From the NCBI RefSeq assembly GCF_040448305.1, contig NZ_CP148752.1, forward strand, positions 5,495,501-5,559,500: a stretch of 64,000 bases of DNA, read 5' to 3'. Every line of letters begins with the position of its first letter. The first letter of the stretch is position 1. Shown here piece after piece: positions 26,970 to 35,881 of the stretch. Below the pieces are notes generated by a model. It was not told the origin of the DNA and made no database searches. It was given only the letters and a program-made list of their open reading frames with translations. A program made the position numbers and the translations under genes. The stretch is from Pseudomonas fluorescens (lineage in GTDB: Bacteria > Pseudomonadota > Gammaproteobacteria > Pseudomonadales > Pseudomonadaceae).

Positions 26970-28547
26970 TCATTCCCACTCAATGGTCGCTGGCGGCTTG
27001 CTCGACACGTCGTAGGTGACGCGGGAGATGCCTTCGATTTCATTGATGATGCGGCCGCTGACGGTTTCCAGCAGTTCGTAAGGCAGGTGAGCCCAACGCG
27101 CGGTCATGAAGTCGATGGTTTCCACGGCACGCAGGGCCACGACCCAGGCGTAACGACGGCCATCGCCGACCACGCCAACCGATTTCACCGGCTGGAACAC
27201 CACGAAGGCCTGGCTGACCTTGTGGTACCAGTCGGCTTTGCGCAGTTCTTCGATGAAGATGAGGTCGGCGCGACGCAGCAGGTCGGCGTATTCCTTCTTC
27301 ACCTCACCGAGGATGCGTACTCCCAGGCCCGGGCCCGGGAACGGGTGACGGTAGACCATGTCGTACGGCAGGCCCAGTTCCAGGCCCAGACGACGGACTT
27401 CGTCCTTGAACAGTTCGCGCAGTGGCTCGACCAGTTTCAGGTTCATCTCTTCCGGCAGGCCGCCCACGTTGTGGTGCGACTTGATCACGTGGGCCTTGCC
27501 GCTTTTCGCGCCAGCCGACTCGATCACGTCCGGGTAGATGGTGCCCTGGGCCAGGTACTTGATGTTGTCCAGTTTGTTGGACTGGGCATCGAACACGTCG
27601 ATGAAGGTGCGGCCGATAATCTTGCGCTTCTTCTCCGGGTCGGCTTCGCCGGCCAGGTTGTTCAGGAACTGCTCTTCGGCGTTGGCGCGGATCACCTTGA
27701 CGCCCATGTTCTCGGCGAACATGGCCATCACTTGCTCGCCTTCGTGCAGGCGCAGCAGGCCGTTGTCGACGAACACACAGGTCAGCTGGTCGCCGATGGC
27801 CTTGTGCAGCAGCGCGGCAACTACCGAGGAGTCAACACCGCCGGACAGGCCGAGCAGGACGTTGTCGGTGCCGACCTGGGCGCGAACCTGGGCGATGGCG
27901 TCTTCAGCAATCTTCGATGGCGTCCACAGGGCTTCGCAGCCGCAGATGTCGAGGATGAAGCGCGACAGGATGCGACCGCCTTGCTTGGTGTGGGTCACTT
28001 CCGGGTGGAACTGCACGCCGTAGTAGCCGCGAGCATCGTTGAACATACCGGCAATCGGGCAGCTCGGGGTGCTGGCCAGGATGTGGAAGTCTTCCGGCAT
28101 GCGGGTAACTTTGTCACCGTGGCTCATCCACACGTCGAGGCCGAACAGGCCGTCGGCGTCGATGTGGTCTTCGATGCCGTCGAGCAGGCGGCTCTTGCCG
28201 ACTACGTCAACGCGGGCATAGCCGAACTCACGCAGCTCGGAACCTTCAACCTTGCCACCCAGTTGCTCGGCCATGGTCTGCATGCCGTAGCAGATACCGA
28301 AGACCGGCACGCCCAGGTCGAACACCGCTTGCGGGCAGCGCGGGCTGTTGGCTTCGTGAACCGACTCCGGGCCGCCGGCGAGGATGACGCCTTTAGGAGC
28401 GAATTCGCGGATCGCATCTTCGTCCATGTCGAACGGGTGCAGTTCGCAGTACACGCCGATTTCACGCACGCGGCGGGCGATCAGCTGGGTGTACTGGGAA
28501 CCGAAGTCGAGGATCAGGATGCGGTGGGCGTGAATGTCGAGGGCCAT
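26970..28547 (-). CDS. guaA: GMP synthase (glutamine-hydrolysing)
   Basis: 525 residues. N-terminal class I glutamine amidotransferase with the nucleophile in FGICYGMQTM, and a PP-loop ATP pyrophosphatase domain with GLSGGVDSSVVAAL, followed by the dimerisation domain ending SKPPATIEWE. Makes GMP from XMP, ATP and glutamine. Downstream of guaB by about 100 bp, forming guaBA. Confidence 0.98.
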   Translation of the reverse strand: MALDIHAHRILILDFGSQYTQLIARRVREIGVYCELHPFDMDEDAIREFAPKGVILAGGPESVHEANSPRCPQAVFDLGVPVFGICYGMQTMAEQLGGKVEGSELREFGYARVDVVGKSRLLDGIEDHIDADGLFGLDVWMSHGDKVTRMPEDFHILASTPSCPIAGMFNDARGYYGVQFHPEVTHTKQGGRILSRFILDICGCEALWTPSKIAEDAIAQVRAQVGTDNVLLGLSGGVDSSVVAALLHKAIGDQLTCVFVDNGLLRLHEGEQVMAMFAENMGVKVIRANAEEQFLNNLAGEADPEKKRKIIGRTFIDVFDAQSNKLDNIKYLAQGTIYPDVIESAGAKSGKAHVIKSHHNVGGLPEEMNLKLVEPLRELFKDEVRRLGLELGLPYDMVYRHPFPGPGLGVRILGEVKKEYADLLRRADLIFIEELRKADWYHKVSQAFVVFQPVKSVGVVGDGRRYAWVVALRAVETIDFMTARWAHLPYELLETVSGRIINEIEGISRVTYDVSSKPPATIEWE

Positions 28548-28646
28548 GATTCAGTCTCGTCTAAAAAATTCGGAAACAGTCGTGATTCAGAAACAACTCG
28601 GGGCTGAATAAAACAGCCCCGGTTGCTTAGCTTGTTGCTTGAAGGC

Positions 28647-30116
28647 TCAACCTACGCGGTAGTTTGGCGCTTCCTTGGTGATCTGCACGTCGTGAACGTG
28701 GGACTCGGCCATGCCAGCGCCGGTGATCCGCACGAACTCAGGCTTGGTGCGCATCTCTTCGATGTCGGCACTGCCGGTGTAGCCCATCGAGGAACGCAGG
28801 CCGCCCATCAACTGGTGGATGATCGCGCTCAGGGTGCCCTTGTACGGAACACGCCCTTCGATGCCTTCCGGAACCAGCTTCTCGGCGCCTGCCGAGGAGT
28901 CCTGGAAGTAACGGTCGGAGGAACCTTGAGCCTGGGACATGGCGCCCAGCGAACCCATGCCGCGATAAGCCTTGTACGAACGGCCCTGGAACAGTTCGAT
29001 CTCGCCCGGCGCTTCTTCGGTACCGGCGAACATCGAGCCCATCATCACGCAGGAAGCACCGGCTACGATGGCCTTGGACAGGTCACCGGAGAAACGGATG
29101 CCGCCGTCGGCGATCAACGGTACGCCAGTGCCTTCAAGGGCCGCGGCGACGTTGGCGATGGCACTGATTTGCGGCACGCCGACACCGGCGACGATACGGG
29201 TGGTGCAGATCGAGCCTGGGCCGATACCGACCTTGACGGCGTCAGCGCCCGCTTCGGCCAGGGCCTTGGCGGCAGCGCCGGTGGCGATGTTGCCGCCGAT
29301 GACCTGCACTTCAGGGAAGTTCTGCTTGACCCAGCGAACGCGGTCGATCACGCCCTTGGAGTGACCGTGAGCGGTGTCGACCACCACCACGTCAACGCCG
29401 GCAGCGACCAGCGCGGCAACGCGGTCACCGGTGTCTTTACCGGTGCCGACTGCAGCGCCAACGCGCAGACGACCTTGATCGTCCTTGCTGGCCAGCGGGT
29501 AAGCCTTGGCTTTTTCGATGTCGTTGACGGTCATCATGCCTTTGAGGGCGAATTTGTCGTCGACGATCAGCACGCGCTCGATGCGGTGCTTGTGCAGCAG
29601 TTCACGCACATCGTTCTTGTCGGCGCCTTCCTTGACCGTGACCAGACGCTCTTTAGGCGTCATCACTTCACGGACAGTGGCTTCCAGACGGTTCTCGAAA
29701 CGCACGTCACGGGAAGTGACAATGCCGACCAGGTCGCCATTGTGCAGCACCGGAACGCCGGAGATGTTGTGCATGCGGGTCAGTTCGAACAACTCGCGCA
29801 CGGTGGCGTCGGCGACGATGGTGATCGGGTCTTTGACCACACCAGCTTCGTAACGCTTGACCTTGCGGACTTCGGCAGCTTGCTGCTCGATGGTCATGTT
29901 CTTGTGGATGATACCGATACCACCTTCCTGAGCCATGGCGATTGCCAGACGGGCTTCAGTGACGGTGTCCATGGCAGCGGAAACCAGTGGAATATTCAGC
30001 TCGATGCCACGGGTAAGGCGGGTCTTGAGACTGACTTCGTTAGGAAGCACCTCGGAATAACCGGGCACTAGGAGAATGTCGTCGAATGTCAGAGCTTCTT
30101 GGCTGATACGCAGCAT
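28647..30116 (-). CDS. guaB: IMP dehydrogenase
   Basis: 489 residues from the ATG at 30116 (LRISQEALTFDDILLVPGYS), preceded by GGAG; a further in-frame ATG at 30167 overlaps the promoter and is rejected. Catalytic loop GPGSICTTR and two CBS domains (about 95-205) are intact. Oxidises IMP to XMP, the committed step to GMP. A near-consensus promoter precedes it. Confidence 0.98.
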   Translation of the reverse strand: MLRISQEALTFDDILLVPGYSEVLPNEVSLKTRLTRGIELNIPLVSAAMDTVTEARLAIAMAQEGGIGIIHKNMTIEQQAAEVRKVKRYEAGVVKDPITIVADATVRELFELTRMHNISGVPVLHNGDLVGIVTSRDVRFENRLEATVREVMTPKERLVTVKEGADKNDVRELLHKHRIERVLIVDDKFALKGMMTVNDIEKAKAYPLASKDDQGRLRVGAAVGTGKDTGDRVAALVAAGVDVVVVDTAHGHSKGVIDRVRWVKQNFPEVQVIGGNIATGAAAKALAEAGADAVKVGIGPGSICTTRIVAGVGVPQISAIANVAAALEGTGVPLIADGGIRFSGDLSKAIVAGASCVMMGSMFAGTEEAPGEIELFQGRSYKAYRGMGSLGAMSQAQGSSDRYFQDSSAGAEKLVPEGIEGRVPYKGTLSAIIHQLMGGLRSSMGYTGSADIEEMRTKPEFVRITGAGMAESHVHDVQITKEAPNYRVG

Positions 30117-30152
30117 CGCGGGGGCTCCCGAGCGGGAAAATGGAAGCGCGCC

Positions 30153-30181
30153 ATTATAGTCAGACACCCTCTCGGGTTCAA
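30153..30181 (-). promoter_or_regulatory. Sigma-70 promoter of guaBA
   Basis: On the minus strand TTGAAC, a 17-bp spacer, then TATAAT; transcription should start about 30 nt upstream of the guaB ATG. Confidence 0.8.
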
Positions 30182-30233
30182 TGTAAAACTCTGTCTATTA
30201 TTGGCATTACGGATATACGGGGATTAGCGCCGC

Positions 30234-30782
30234 CTACAATTCGACTTTCACCCAACTGACCGGCTGATCGAGCCAATCGGCGAATTCATCGATAAAGCTC
30301 TGCTTGAACCCGGCTTCAGCCCAGTTATTGAAGATGAAACCGAGGTTGGAAAAGCCGCATTCCTGCAGGAACAGAAAGCCGTTGATATCGTCTTCATGCC
30401 CGCATTCGGGGCAGGTGAAGTTGTCGGTACGCCCCGGCATCCAGTCTTCCAGGCTTTCGAACAGGGCTTCACCCACTTCCTTGCGGCACTCGGCGCAGCC
30501 CGCCTCTTCAAGGAAACCCTTGGCTGGCGTATAAATGCAGCGCTTGGTGATGATCTCCAGGCCATTGATCGGATCGCCGAACGGCAGGGCTTCGGGGTGC
30601 AGGACCACTGCGCGGGCACCGTCGGCGATGGCGTGGGCCATGCGATTGCCGGTGCGGCCGCAAGTGGTCAGTTCTTCCTGGATGATGTTCTTGCGCACCA
30701 GCCAGCGCACGACGGCCCGGGCCCGGGGTTCGTGCACCGGCAGGGTGGAGATTTTCGGGACGATGATGCTTTGCGAATTCAT
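30234..30782 (-). CDS. Conserved zinc-ribbon hypothetical protein
   Basis: 182 residues. Two CxxC pairs (CAEC near residue 96 and CPEC near 124) form a probable zinc ribbon, with a GFLFLQECGFSNLGFIFNNW segment after it. Pseudomonas relatives are often labelled sugar ABC transporter ATPase, but no ATPase motif is visible and that label is not supported. Function unknown. A guaB-directed promoter lies beyond its 3' end. Confidence 0.8.
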   Translation of the reverse strand: MNSQSIIVPKISTLPVHEPRARAVVRWLVRKNIIQEELTTCGRTGNRMAHAIADGARAVVLHPEALPFGDPINGLEIITKRCIYTPAKGFLEEAGCAECRKEVGEALFESLEDWMPGRTDNFTCPECGHEDDINGFLFLQECGFSNLGFIFNNWAEAGFKQSFIDEFADWLDQPVSWVKVEL

Positions 30783-30814
30783 GGGGTACAGGCCTGGAAC
30801 ATTGATGAATGACC

Positions 30815-30914
30815 TGTAGGAGCGAGCCTGCTCGCGATGGACTCAAGAGCACCGCGGGGAACCAGACTCCCCGCGTTATCGTTAACGACCATCGCGAGCA
30901 GGCTCGCTCCTACA
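30815..30914. repeat. REPIN-like element (long type)
   Basis: Arms TGTAGGAGCGAGCCTGCTCG and complement; the spacer contains its own hairpin (CGCGGGGA/TCCCCGCG). About 93% identical over 100 bp to the element at 32743-32842. Confidence 0.88.
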
Positions 30915-30967
30915 GGTAAAGCATTGGCGCGATGCCCATAGAAGGTATAGGCCCGCCGGAGAGTTTT

Positions 30968-32149
30968 TTACAGTTCCACGACTACCGCCTGCGAAGCACG
31001 GGTCGCCTTGGCGCGGGCAGCTTCGATCGATTCGTCGCGCGCCAGGGCCACGCCCATGCGGCGCTGGCCGTTGACCTCAGGCTTGCCGAACAGACGCAGC
31101 GCGGTATCCGGCTCGCTCAAGGCAGCGCCCAGGTTGGCGAAAGCGGTCTGGGTCGACTGCCCTTCCACCAGGATCACCGCCGAGGCCGATGGCCCGAACT
31201 GACGGATCAACGGGATCGGCAGGCCCAGAATCGCCCGTGCATGCAGGGCGAACTGCGACAGGTCCTGGGAAATCAGGGTCACCAGGCCTGTGTCGTGCGG
31301 GCGCGGCGAGACTTCGCTGAACCACACCTGATCGCCCTTGATGAATAGCTCGACGCCGAACAGACCACGGCCCCCCAGGGCTTCGGTCACCGCTTTGGCA
31401 ACACGCTCGGACTCAGCCAGGGCAATCGGGCTCATGGCTTGGGGCTGCCAGGATTCCTGGTAGTCGCCCTTCTCCTGACGGTGGCCGACCGGCGCGCAGA
31501 AGGTGGTGCCGCCGACGTGGCGCACGGTCAGCAGGGTGATTTCGTAGTCGAAATCGATGAAGCCTTCGATGATCACCCGACCTTTACCGGCACGGCCACC
31601 TTCCTGGGCGTAGTCCCAGGCTTTCTGCACATCATCAACGCTGCGCAGCAGGCTCTGGCCCTTGCCCGAGGAACTCATGACCGGCTTGACCACACACGGG
31701 AAACCGAGGTCTTCGACGGCTTTGCTGTAGTCCTCGAACGTGTCGGCGAAGTGGTACGGCGAGGTTGGCAGGTCCAGCTCTTCAGCGGCCAGGCGACGGA
31801 TACCTTCGCGGTTCATGGTCAATTGCGCGGCGCGGGCAGTCGGGATCACGGTGAAGCCTTCGGCCTCCAGTTCCACCAGGGTCGCGGTGGCGATGGCTTC
31901 GATTTCCGGGACGATGAAGTGCGGCTTCTCGGCTTCGATCACGGCACGCAGGGCAGCACCATCGAGCATGTTGATCACGTGGCTGCGGTGCGCCACCTGC
32001 ATGGCCGGCGCGTTGGCGTAGCGGTCCACGGCAATCACTTCAACGCCCAGGCGTTGCAGCTCGATCACCACTTCCTTGCCCAACTCGCCACAGCCACACA
32101 TCAATACGCGGGTCGCGGTCGGCGACAATGGGGTTCCGATACGGGTCAT
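30968..32149 (-). CDS. purT: Formate-dependent phosphoribosylglycinamide formyltransferase
   Basis: 393 residues from the ATG at 32149 (TRIGTPLSP), after GAGGA; E. coli PurT is 392. ATP-grasp enzyme forming FGAR from GAR, formate and ATP in purine synthesis. VLMCGCGELGKEV, VVKPVMSSSGKGQS and SEVSPRPHDTG are characteristic. Flanked by two near-identical REPINs together with the VUT gene. Confidence 0.97.
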   Translation of the reverse strand: MTRIGTPLSPTATRVLMCGCGELGKEVVIELQRLGVEVIAVDRYANAPAMQVAHRSHVINMLDGAALRAVIEAEKPHFIVPEIEAIATATLVELEAEGFTVIPTARAAQLTMNREGIRRLAAEELDLPTSPYHFADTFEDYSKAVEDLGFPCVVKPVMSSSGKGQSLLRSVDDVQKAWDYAQEGGRAGKGRVIIEGFIDFDYEITLLTVRHVGGTTFCAPVGHRQEKGDYQESWQPQAMSPIALAESERVAKAVTEALGGRGLFGVELFIKGDQVWFSEVSPRPHDTGLVTLISQDLSQFALHARAILGLPIPLIRQFGPSASAVILVEGQSTQTAFANLGAALSEPDTALRLFGKPEVNGQRRMGVALARDESIEAARAKATRASQAVVVEL

Positions 32150-32236
32150 CTGAAGGTCCTCAAGGAGCGGATCATCGAGGGACGCGTCGCCATGCGCGCT
32201 TCCCATGGGGAGAAAGCGCGGCATTTTACATGAACT

Positions 32237-32704
32237 TCAGCCGACGACAGCCTGTTTGCGCAGGCGCCAGGCCATGATCAGCCACACGGCGGTGACCCCG
32301 GCGAACTTCGAACCCAGGGCGGTGAGGATCACCCCCGGCGTCAGGGCGTCGATCATGCCGAAAAAGATAAAGGTATCGAGGGGAATGCTCAGGGCCGAAC
32401 TTATCCACAGGCGATCATGCAACGGGCGCCTGGTGATGCTGAACACCAGCCAGTCAATGCACTCGGAAACCGCGAACGCCGTGGCGCTGGCCAGGGCGAT
32501 GGACGGATCGGAGGTGACATAGGACAACACCAGCGCCACCAGCATCGCCGCGAGGGCGCCATGCCCGAACCGGGTTTGCACCATGTCACGCAGGATGAAC
32601 ACCAGCCCGCCCCAGGCCGACCAGATGATGTCCAGATGCGGCGCGGTGGAGAAGGCAAAGTTGATCAGCACGACGCTGCTGATGTAGGCGATCAGGAAGA
32701 ACAT
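32237..32704 (-). CDS. VUT-family (YhhQ/DUF165) transporter
   Basis: 155 residues from the ATG at 32704 (FFLIAYISSVVLIN); a TTG seven codons upstream is possible. Five to six membrane helices with the family segments HLDIIWSAWGGLVFILRD and ALASATAFAVSECIDWLVF. YhhQ relatives import 7-deazaguanine precursors of queuosine. Placed upstream of purT on the same strand, with an 87-bp gap. Confidence 0.85.
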   Translation of the reverse strand: MFFLIAYISSVVLINFAFSTAPHLDIIWSAWGGLVFILRDMVQTRFGHGALAAMLVALVLSYVTSDPSIALASATAFAVSECIDWLVFSITRRPLHDRLWISSALSIPLDTFIFFGMIDALTPGVILTALGSKFAGVTAVWLIMAWRLRKQAVVG

Positions 32705-32742
32705 GGGCGGGAAGGTACCTGTCAATTTGCCGCACAGAATAC

Positions 32743-32842
32743 TGTAGGAGCGAGCCTGCTCGCGATGGACTCAAGAACACCGCGGGGAACCAGACTCCCA
32801 GAGTTTTCGTTCACGCCCATCGCGAGCATGCTCGCTCCTACA
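32743..32842. repeat. REPIN-like element (long type)
   Basis: Same type and orientation as 30815-30914, with about 7 differences in 100 bp; the inner spacer hairpin is partly lost and one arm has CATGCTCG in place of CAGGCTCG. Confidence 0.88.
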
Positions 32843-32854
32843 GGGAAAGGCGCC

Positions 32855-33070
32855 TCAATTTCCCGGCTTTGCCCCGACCGTCCACACCAACCCACTGGCC
32901 TTCGCCCGCTCATGACACAACCCCAGCACCTTGCGCCGCTCGTCGTTGTCCATGCGGCTCCAGCGGGTGATTTCTTCCACCGTGCGTTGGCAACCGGTGC
33001 AGATGTCATCGTCATCCAGCGCACAAATGTTCACGCAGGGCGATGCAACCGGGCGTTCAGTGGTGGTCAT
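32855..33070 (-). CDS. DUF1289 protein
   Basis: 71 residues with the DUF1289 cysteine pattern: SPCVNIC and ICTGCQRTVEEITRW. Probably binds a metal or cluster; function unknown. The ATG overlaps the stop of the gamma carbonic anhydrase gene by 4 bp, so they are co-translated. Confidence 0.9.
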   Translation of the reverse strand: MTTTERPVASPCVNICALDDDDICTGCQRTVEEITRWSRMDNDERRKVLGLCHERAKASGLVWTVGAKPGN

Positions 33071-33591
33071 TCTTCCTGCTCGGCCAGGTCGCGGGCATAA
33101 CGCTGCGAGTTGTGTACATAGTGAGCAGCGCTGGCCTCCAGCATCTTGATTTGCGGCTCGGTCAATTCGCGCACCACTTTGCCGGGCGAGCCCATGACCA
33201 GCGATCCGTCCGGAATCTCCTTGCCTTCGCCGATCAGCGAGTTGGCGCCGATGATGCAGTTCTTGCCGATCTTCGCGCCATTGAGAATCACCGCGTTGAT
33301 GCCGATCAGGCTGTAGTCGCCGACGGTGCAGCCGTGGAGCATGGCGTTGTGGCCGATGGTCACGCCGGTGCCGATGGTCAGCGGGTAGCCCATGTCGGTG
33401 TGCATTACGGTACCGTCCTGGACGTTGCTGTTCTTGCCGACCAGGATCAACTCGTTGTCGCCGCGCAATACGGCGTTGAACCAGACGTTGGCGCCCTCTT
33501 CCAGCTTGACCTTGCCCACCAGCACGGCATTGGGTGCGACCCAGCTCTGTGGATGGGTTTCGACGCGGGCGTCGCCCAGGCGGTATTTCAT
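33067..33591 (-). CDS. Gamma carbonic anhydrase family protein
   Basis: 174 residues from the ATG at 33591, after GAGGAA. Left-handed beta-helix of hexapeptide repeats. Three histidines for the trimer-interface metal are visible in VMHTDMG and TIGHNAMLHGC. Relatives include YrdA and PaaY; carbonic anhydrase activity is not certain. Middle gene of an apparent nudL-like, gamma-CA, DUF1289 operon. Confidence 0.92.
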   Translation of the reverse strand: MKYRLGDARVETHPQSWVAPNAVLVGKVKLEEGANVWFNAVLRGDNELILVGKNSNVQDGTVMHTDMGYPLTIGTGVTIGHNAMLHGCTVGDYSLIGINAVILNGAKIGKNCIIGANSLIGEGKEIPDGSLVMGSPGKVVRELTEPQIKMLEASAAHYVHNSQRYARDLAEQEE

Positions 33592-33663
33592 TGTTGGATT
33601 CCTCAAGGCTCAGGCAGGCTTTTTTTCAGCAAAACCAGGATTCAGGCCATTCGAACGATGGCG

Positions 33664-34263
33664 TCAGATACTGATAAAGCTTTTGGGAGGCTGATGCAGG
33701 CTGATTTTGGCGTCATACAGCAGGTTGATCAACTCGACGATCATGATCGCCGTCAGCCCCCAGATCTTGTATTCGCCAAAGCGATAGCTCGGGACGTACC
33801 AACTGCGGCCCTGATAATCGATACGATGGGTATGTTCGCGGGGGTCTTTGCGGAAGAACTCGAGGGGCACGCTGAACACCGCGGCGATCTCGGCATCGTT
33901 GGCCTGGTATTGGACAAAATCCGGGATCACCCCGACATAGGGCGTGACCTTGATGCCATGCAGGCTGATCAGCGGGCTGAGCGGGCCGATCACCTCGACC
34001 AGCCCCGGCGGCAGGCCGATCTCTTCTTCGGCTTCACGCAGGGCGGTGAAAATCAGGTCGGGGTCTTCGGGGTCACGGCGCCCGCCGGGGAAGGCGACTT
34101 CGCCGCCATGGGTCGACAGGCCGCTGGCACGCAGGGTCAACACCAGCTCGGGCTCGTCACTGCGGGTGATGGGCACCAGCACCGCGGCCTCGGGAAAACG
34201 ACGGTCGGTCTCCAGTGTGCGTGGTGTGTGGTTACTAACCCGATGCAGTAGCTCATCCAGCAT
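33664..34263 (-). CDS. CoA pyrophosphatase, Nudix family
   Basis: 199 residues. Has the CoA-pyrophosphatase signature LTLRASGLSTHGGEVAFPGG and a Nudix box ending REAEEEIGL. Hydrolyses CoA and derivatives to 4'-phosphopantetheine and 3',5'-ADP in related proteins. First gene of the minus-strand operon; 72 bp separate it from the gamma carbonic anhydrase. Confidence 0.92.
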   Translation of the reverse strand: MLDELLHRVSNHTPRTLETDRRFPEAAVLVPITRSDEPELVLTLRASGLSTHGGEVAFPGGRRDPEDPDLIFTALREAEEEIGLPPGLVEVIGPLSPLISLHGIKVTPYVGVIPDFVQYQANDAEIAAVFSVPLEFFRKDPREHTHRIDYQGRSWYVPSYRFGEYKIWGLTAIMIVELINLLYDAKISLHQPPKSFISI

Positions 34264-34410
34264 GAGTGTTCTCGATCTGTGCCTTACCCGGCATCATGCA
34301 CCAATCGCTGCGGCCGCCCAACCCCCGCAACCGTCCCATGTCGCGAAACGACAACTTGCCGACCGGCACTGCCGCACGCCAAGATAGGCGCAGCATTCAG
34401 GAACCCCAGC

Positions 34411-34962
34411 ATGAAATTTTGCAGCCAGTGCGGTAACCCGGTGACCCAGCGCATTCCCGAAGGCGATTCGCGCCTGCGTTTTGTTTGCGACAGCTGTCAG
34501 GCCATTCACTACCAGAACCCCAACATCGTCGCCGGCTGCGTGGCGACCTGGGGCACCAAGGTGTTGCTGTGCCGGCGGGCTATCGAGCCACGTCGCGGCT
34601 ACTGGACCCTGCCCGCCGGTTTCATGGAGAACGGCGAGACCATCGAACAGGCCGCCATTCGCGAAACCGCCGAGGAAGCCTGCGCCCGGGTGCGTAACCT
34701 GAGCATCTATACCCTGATCGACGTACCGCACATCAGCCAGGTGCATGTGTTCTTCCGTGCCGAACTGGCGGACCTGGACTTTTCTGCCGGCCCCGAGAGC
34801 CTGGAAGTGCAACTATTCGACGAAGCGGACATTCCATGGGATGAGCTGGCTTTCCGCACGGTGGGCCGTACCTTAGAATGCTTCTTCGCTGACCGGCGGA
34901 CCGAGGTTTATCCCGTTCGGTCTGAATCGATCCCGCCACTTGCTCAGCCTGCCATTATCTGA
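34411..34962 (+). CDS. Nudix hydrolase with N-terminal zinc ribbon
   Basis: 183 residues from the ATG at 34411, preceded by CAGGAA. A zinc ribbon (CSQC and CDSC, about 20 residues apart) precedes a Nudix domain with GFMENGETIEQAAIRETAEE. The ribbon recalls NADH pyrophosphatase NudC, but the protein is shorter and the substrate is open. Confidence 0.88.
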   Translation: MKFCSQCGNPVTQRIPEGDSRLRFVCDSCQAIHYQNPNIVAGCVATWGTKVLLCRRAIEPRRGYWTLPAGFMENGETIEQAAIRETAEEACARVRNLSIYTLIDVPHISQVHVFFRAELADLDFSAGPESLEVQLFDEADIPWDELAFRTVGRTLECFFADRRTEVYPVRSESIPPLAQPAII

Positions 34963-34992
34963 TGTCATCTCGGCATCACTCAAAGGCGCCGA

Positions 34993-35034
34993 AAGATCGC
35001 CCGAACGCGGCACGAGCCTGCGGCAGCTCCTGCA
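34993..35034. repeat. Fragment of the second REP family
   Basis: AAGATCGC and GCCTGCGGCAGCTCCTGCA match parts of the element at 35629-35702. Confidence 0.5.
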
Positions 35035-35083
35035 AAAACTTCTATACATAAATAGTCGCGACACCTCCTGGGGAATCGTTTCA

Positions 35084-35587
35084 ATGCGCTGGTTGCTTGC
35101 CCTGTTCTGTTTGTCGTTTGTCACGGTGTCCCAGGCTTCTGCCGTGGAACCCCTGGACGGCAAGGTCATCGAGAAGATCCTGATTCTCAAGTCTTCCCAT
35201 CAATTGCAATTGATCAATGACGGCAAGCCGCTCAAGACCTATCGCATTTCCCTGGGCAAGCGTCCCAAGGGGCCCAAGCTGATGGAAGGCGACAAGCGCA
35301 CCCCGGAAGGCTTCTACTGGGTCGACTGGCGCAAGATCAGCGACCGCTTCAACCTGGCGATGCACATTTCCTACCCGAACATCAGCGACTCTGCCCGCGC
35401 CCGTCGTGAAGGCGTCGAGCCTGGCGGCATGATCATGATCCACGGCACCCCGGACAGCGAAGACACCCCGGAAAACCTGTTCCACACCCTGGACTGGACC
35501 GACGGCTGCATTGCCATGCGCAACATGGACATGCGCGAAGTCTGGAACCTGGTGCCAGACGGCACGATGATCGAAATTCGTCCGTAA
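35084..35587 (+). CDS. L,D-transpeptidase (YkuD) family protein
   Basis: 167 residues from the ATG at 35084, with GGGGAA upstream; the longer frame overlaps the Nudix gene. Signal peptide ending VSQASA. YkuD domain with IHGTP and the catalytic cysteine in WTDGCIAMRN (usual motif SHGC, here TDGC). Periplasmic; probably forms 3-3 crosslinks in peptidoglycan or attaches proteins. Confidence 0.9.
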   Translation: MRWLLALFCLSFVTVSQASAVEPLDGKVIEKILILKSSHQLQLINDGKPLKTYRISLGKRPKGPKLMEGDKRTPEGFYWVDWRKISDRFNLAMHISYPNISDSARARREGVEPGGMIMIHGTPDSEDTPENLFHTLDWTDGCIAMRNMDMREVWNLVPDGTMIEIRP

Positions 35588-35628
35588 TTCCCCACGACCA
35601 TTGGTCGCCCTCGAAAAATAAATTTAGA

Positions 35629-35702
35629 AGATCGCAGCCTACGGCAGCTCCTACAGGGTTGATACCAATCTCATCTGTAGGAGCTGCCGCAGGCTGCGAT
35701 CT
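35629..35702. repeat. Inverted REP pair, second family
   Basis: AGATCGCAGCCTACGGCAGC on the left and its near-complement on the right (AGGAGCTGCCGCAGGCTGCG), spacer about 20 bp. Different consensus from the GAGCGAGC family. Confidence 0.85.
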
Positions 35703-35722
35703 TTGCCTTCAAAACACCCTCC

Positions 35723-35831
35723 TCTAATACCACTTCAAACCAACCCCCATTCCAACCAGCCGACAAGGCAGGTTTCCCTACACAAACAGCAAAGCTCTGG
35801 CGTTGACATGGTATTCAAGTGGTATTAGTTT
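35723..35831 (+). promoter_or_regulatory. nagR promoter with repeated TGGTATT half-sites
   Basis: CTAATACCACTT at 35723-35734 is the exact inverse of AAGTGGTATTAG at 35817-35828. TGGTATT also occurs in direct repeat at 35809 and 35820 (11 bp apart). TTGACA at 35803-35808 with TAGTTT 17 bp on (35826-35831) could be the promoter, so the half-sites cover it. Binding by the GntR-type NagR and autoregulation are inferred. Confidence 0.55.
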
Positions 35832-35881
35832 TCGCCCATTCACGGGCAAAAACATTCCAATATCCGCCCCGGACACCCGCC

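Noticed and set aside
30234..30782. Sugar ABC transporter ATPase label for the 182-residue protein
   Set aside because: No Walker or signature motifs; only a zinc ribbon is visible.
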